A stretch of 22,264 bases of DNA, from assembly GCA_964536085.1 (NCBI GenBank), contig CAZHWR010000029.1, positions 1-22,264 on the forward strand, in the 5' to 3' direction. The notes beneath the pieces were generated by a model that was given only the letters and a program-made list of their open reading frames with translations, was not told the origin of the DNA and made no database searches. A program made the translations under genes and the position numbers. Position 1 is the first letter of the stretch. Each line of letters begins with the position of its first letter. Positions 21,801 through 22,264 of the stretch are shown piece after piece. The stretch is from CAZHWR01 sp964536085. GTDB lineage: Bacteria > Bacillota > Clostridia > Oscillospirales > Ruminococcaceae.

Positions 21801-22264
21801 AAAGACAGTTTCCGGCAGTATCTCGGGAACACTGGGTCTGGTTTCGTATAACGGCTCCGCAGTGTTTGATAACGTATATGTTTCAGATGTCCCTTCTTCT
21901 GAAACGGGAGTCGCATCGGTAATAGTGGACGGTGTTACGGCAAGCCGGGTCGACAACATATTTTCAGTTACAGTAGCCGCCGCCGACGCGCACACGATAT
22001 CAGTAGTCACAGTAGACGACAAGGCGACGGTGAGCTTTGCTGACGACAATACATCGTTTACTGTAAAAGCGCCCGACGGAACTGAAAAAACTTATACTCT
22101 GAATATCATTCAAAAACAGCCCGTTATAAATGATCCCACCGTGACCACTCCCACGATTACAAACGGCACGGCTACGGTAAACGGCAAGACGGTGCTGTAT
22201 GTAAACGGTAAGCAGGTCATCGGTACAAAGGTTGTTACTGTGTCAGGCAAAACATACGCTGTAG
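18820..22264 (+). CDS. large secreted multi-domain GH32 fructanase (levanase/inulinase type), 3' end outside the window
   Basis: Open from the ATG at 18820 (AAGGAAGG 8 nt upstream) to the window edge, at least 1148 residues. Residues 1 to about 29 are a signal peptide ending in ALAA. A LamG/DUF1080-like beta-sandwich follows (about 33-195), then a cadherin-like Ig domain (about 200-288). The GH32 propeller begins at about 295: nucleophile Asp315 (NWMNDPNG), Asp458 (FRDPK) and acid/base Glu499 (NSECPD) are all present. The GH32 sandwich ends near 772. It is followed by a Big_2-type Ig domain (about 787-866), a second LamG-like domain (868 to about 1023) and a second cadherin-like domain (about 1028-1100). 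The unfinished tail resembles neither. The repeated sandwich-plus-Ig modules suggest binding to insoluble fructan and cell-surface display. Its products would feed the cytoplasmic GH32. Levan versus inulin preference is not resolvable. Confidence 0.92.
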   Translation, partial: MKKLFKRTVSVLLAAVCTVQISSATALAASGFNTNLENLTALGGAMSESESGIVLSGSGDCFAVSDSEAESFAYSADVKFNENKGAASLIFCSADSPSQASYCANIDKNSKNARIFTFQNASGTTKGEYLLTAVQQQKSEFNIKVQFADDVFTMFIDGVPVISFTDKKAAKSGNTKLGLLTYDTSVTYQNVYYESMQGGLSGLEFENAELTPEFNPDTYYYTAYNSFDKNSVSFAATDAVTSAYVLREGSAAEQLSAENGKYTVQLASGENKIFVACGGETYVFNIKLAVDPDSLYTEEYRSQLHFSPIKNWMNDPNGLVYDPSNGTYHLFYQYNPYGLNIANQVWAHAESTDLMNWTQVDEIAIDQDDDLGAIFSGSCVVDEDNTSGFFTDNKPGESKLVALYTSDAGDTTYGVEKQSIAYSKDHGHTWIKPSVENEGFENPVIKNENDKYGRDFRDPKVFRYDGKWMMVIAGGRARLFTSDNLIDWDEAGDLGFNSECPDLYPLAVDGDENNIKWVYTASGDWYTIGDLTENGSVNGVTQYKYTALTEKLQYNGAPEVYATQSYYNDGSGQNRKISISWLQDSSASQLENKNWNGYDTLPHEMGIVTVNGKMRLTSYPVEELNAYRTDTLYTAQSKTIDENDANILSNIAGDKYDIEAEFTIGTATEFGFRLRCGKGEYTEVKYKDNQLVLDRSNSGKIMSGVLTSELVPDENGKIKMRIVVDKAAVEAFGNDGEAAISALVFPDSASLGMEFFTDGCVKINSMDIYYLKSALRTTDISPQDGLYITSSNTKISVGETMSVSACNFTGLNDETNWTVSDDSVVSIKKNTDGTVLLTGLSNGTADITAQLGNYSDTLTVSVVTKEFHTNLTGWTVFSGKWEVTDEGYYSYGVSGGDAFAFSDVTSDSFVYEANITARSDLFCAGLVFGKSGTTWYGANITIGSSSVETKLFKNTGSEEWNVKKTISKASSYHLKVILNEDTIQYYVNDKLVGTKTVSGSISGTLGLVSYNGSAVFDNVYVSDVPSSETGVASVIVDGVTASRVDNIFSVTVAAADAHTISVVTVDDKATVSFADDNTSFTVKAPDGTEKTYTLNIIQKQPVINDPTVTTPTITNGTATVNGKTVLYVNGKQVIGTKVVTVSGKTYAV

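Overview
The window looks like chromosomal DNA of a Gram-positive, anaerobic, probably gut-dwelling Clostridium-class bacterium (Bacillota, perhaps Oscillospirales). This is inferred from strong AAGGAGG-type ribosome binding sites, sigma-A-like promoters, a lipoprotein signal, secreted multi-domain enzymes with bacterial Ig-like repeats, a 4-hydroxybutyrate-dehydrogenase-type iron ADH and two GH32 fructanases. No phage, IS element, CRISPR array, rRNA or tRNA was seen.

Layout. (1) 1-1282: the possible 3' end of an unrecognised gene, a bidirectional terminator, and a heavily decayed alpha/beta hydrolase (lysophospholipase type) on the minus strand. (2) 1316-1482: an orphan copy of a structured leader that recurs at 11847. 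(3) 1486-5292: a minus-strand operon of an aldehyde dehydrogenase and two tandem iron alcohol dehydrogenases of the 4-hydroxybutyrate dehydrogenase type. The two copies share an identical 419-bp 5' block, and the upstream copy has lost a metal-ligand histidine. (4) 5381-9792: divergently, a complete NitT/TauT-family ABC importer (lipoprotein, two permeases, two ATPases). Its ATPases have complementary defects that should leave one canonical and one degenerate ATP site. (5) 9814-10124: a methyltransferase pseudogene with a large internal deletion. (6) 10190-11749: a stand-alone AMP-forming acyl-CoA synthetase on the minus strand. (7) 11749-16055: a small XRE regulator behind a long leader, then a 1219-residue secreted subtilase. 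(8) 16147-22264: an AraC-family regulator, divergent from an operon of a cytoplasmic GH32 enzyme and a large secreted GH32 enzyme that runs off the window.

How the genes may work together. The divergent cluster in (3)-(4) would take up a small molecule and interconvert an omega-hydroxy acid, its semialdehyde and the acid (4-hydroxybutyrate / succinate semialdehyde / succinate, or a sulfonate analogue). The AraC/GH32 cluster should degrade fructan outside the cell and finish oligosaccharides inside. No sugar transporter or fructokinase is visible here.

The most unusual signals are the asymmetric ATPase pair, the metal-ligand-deficient ADH paralogue with its converted 5' half, and the repeated structured leader associated with an XRE regulator.
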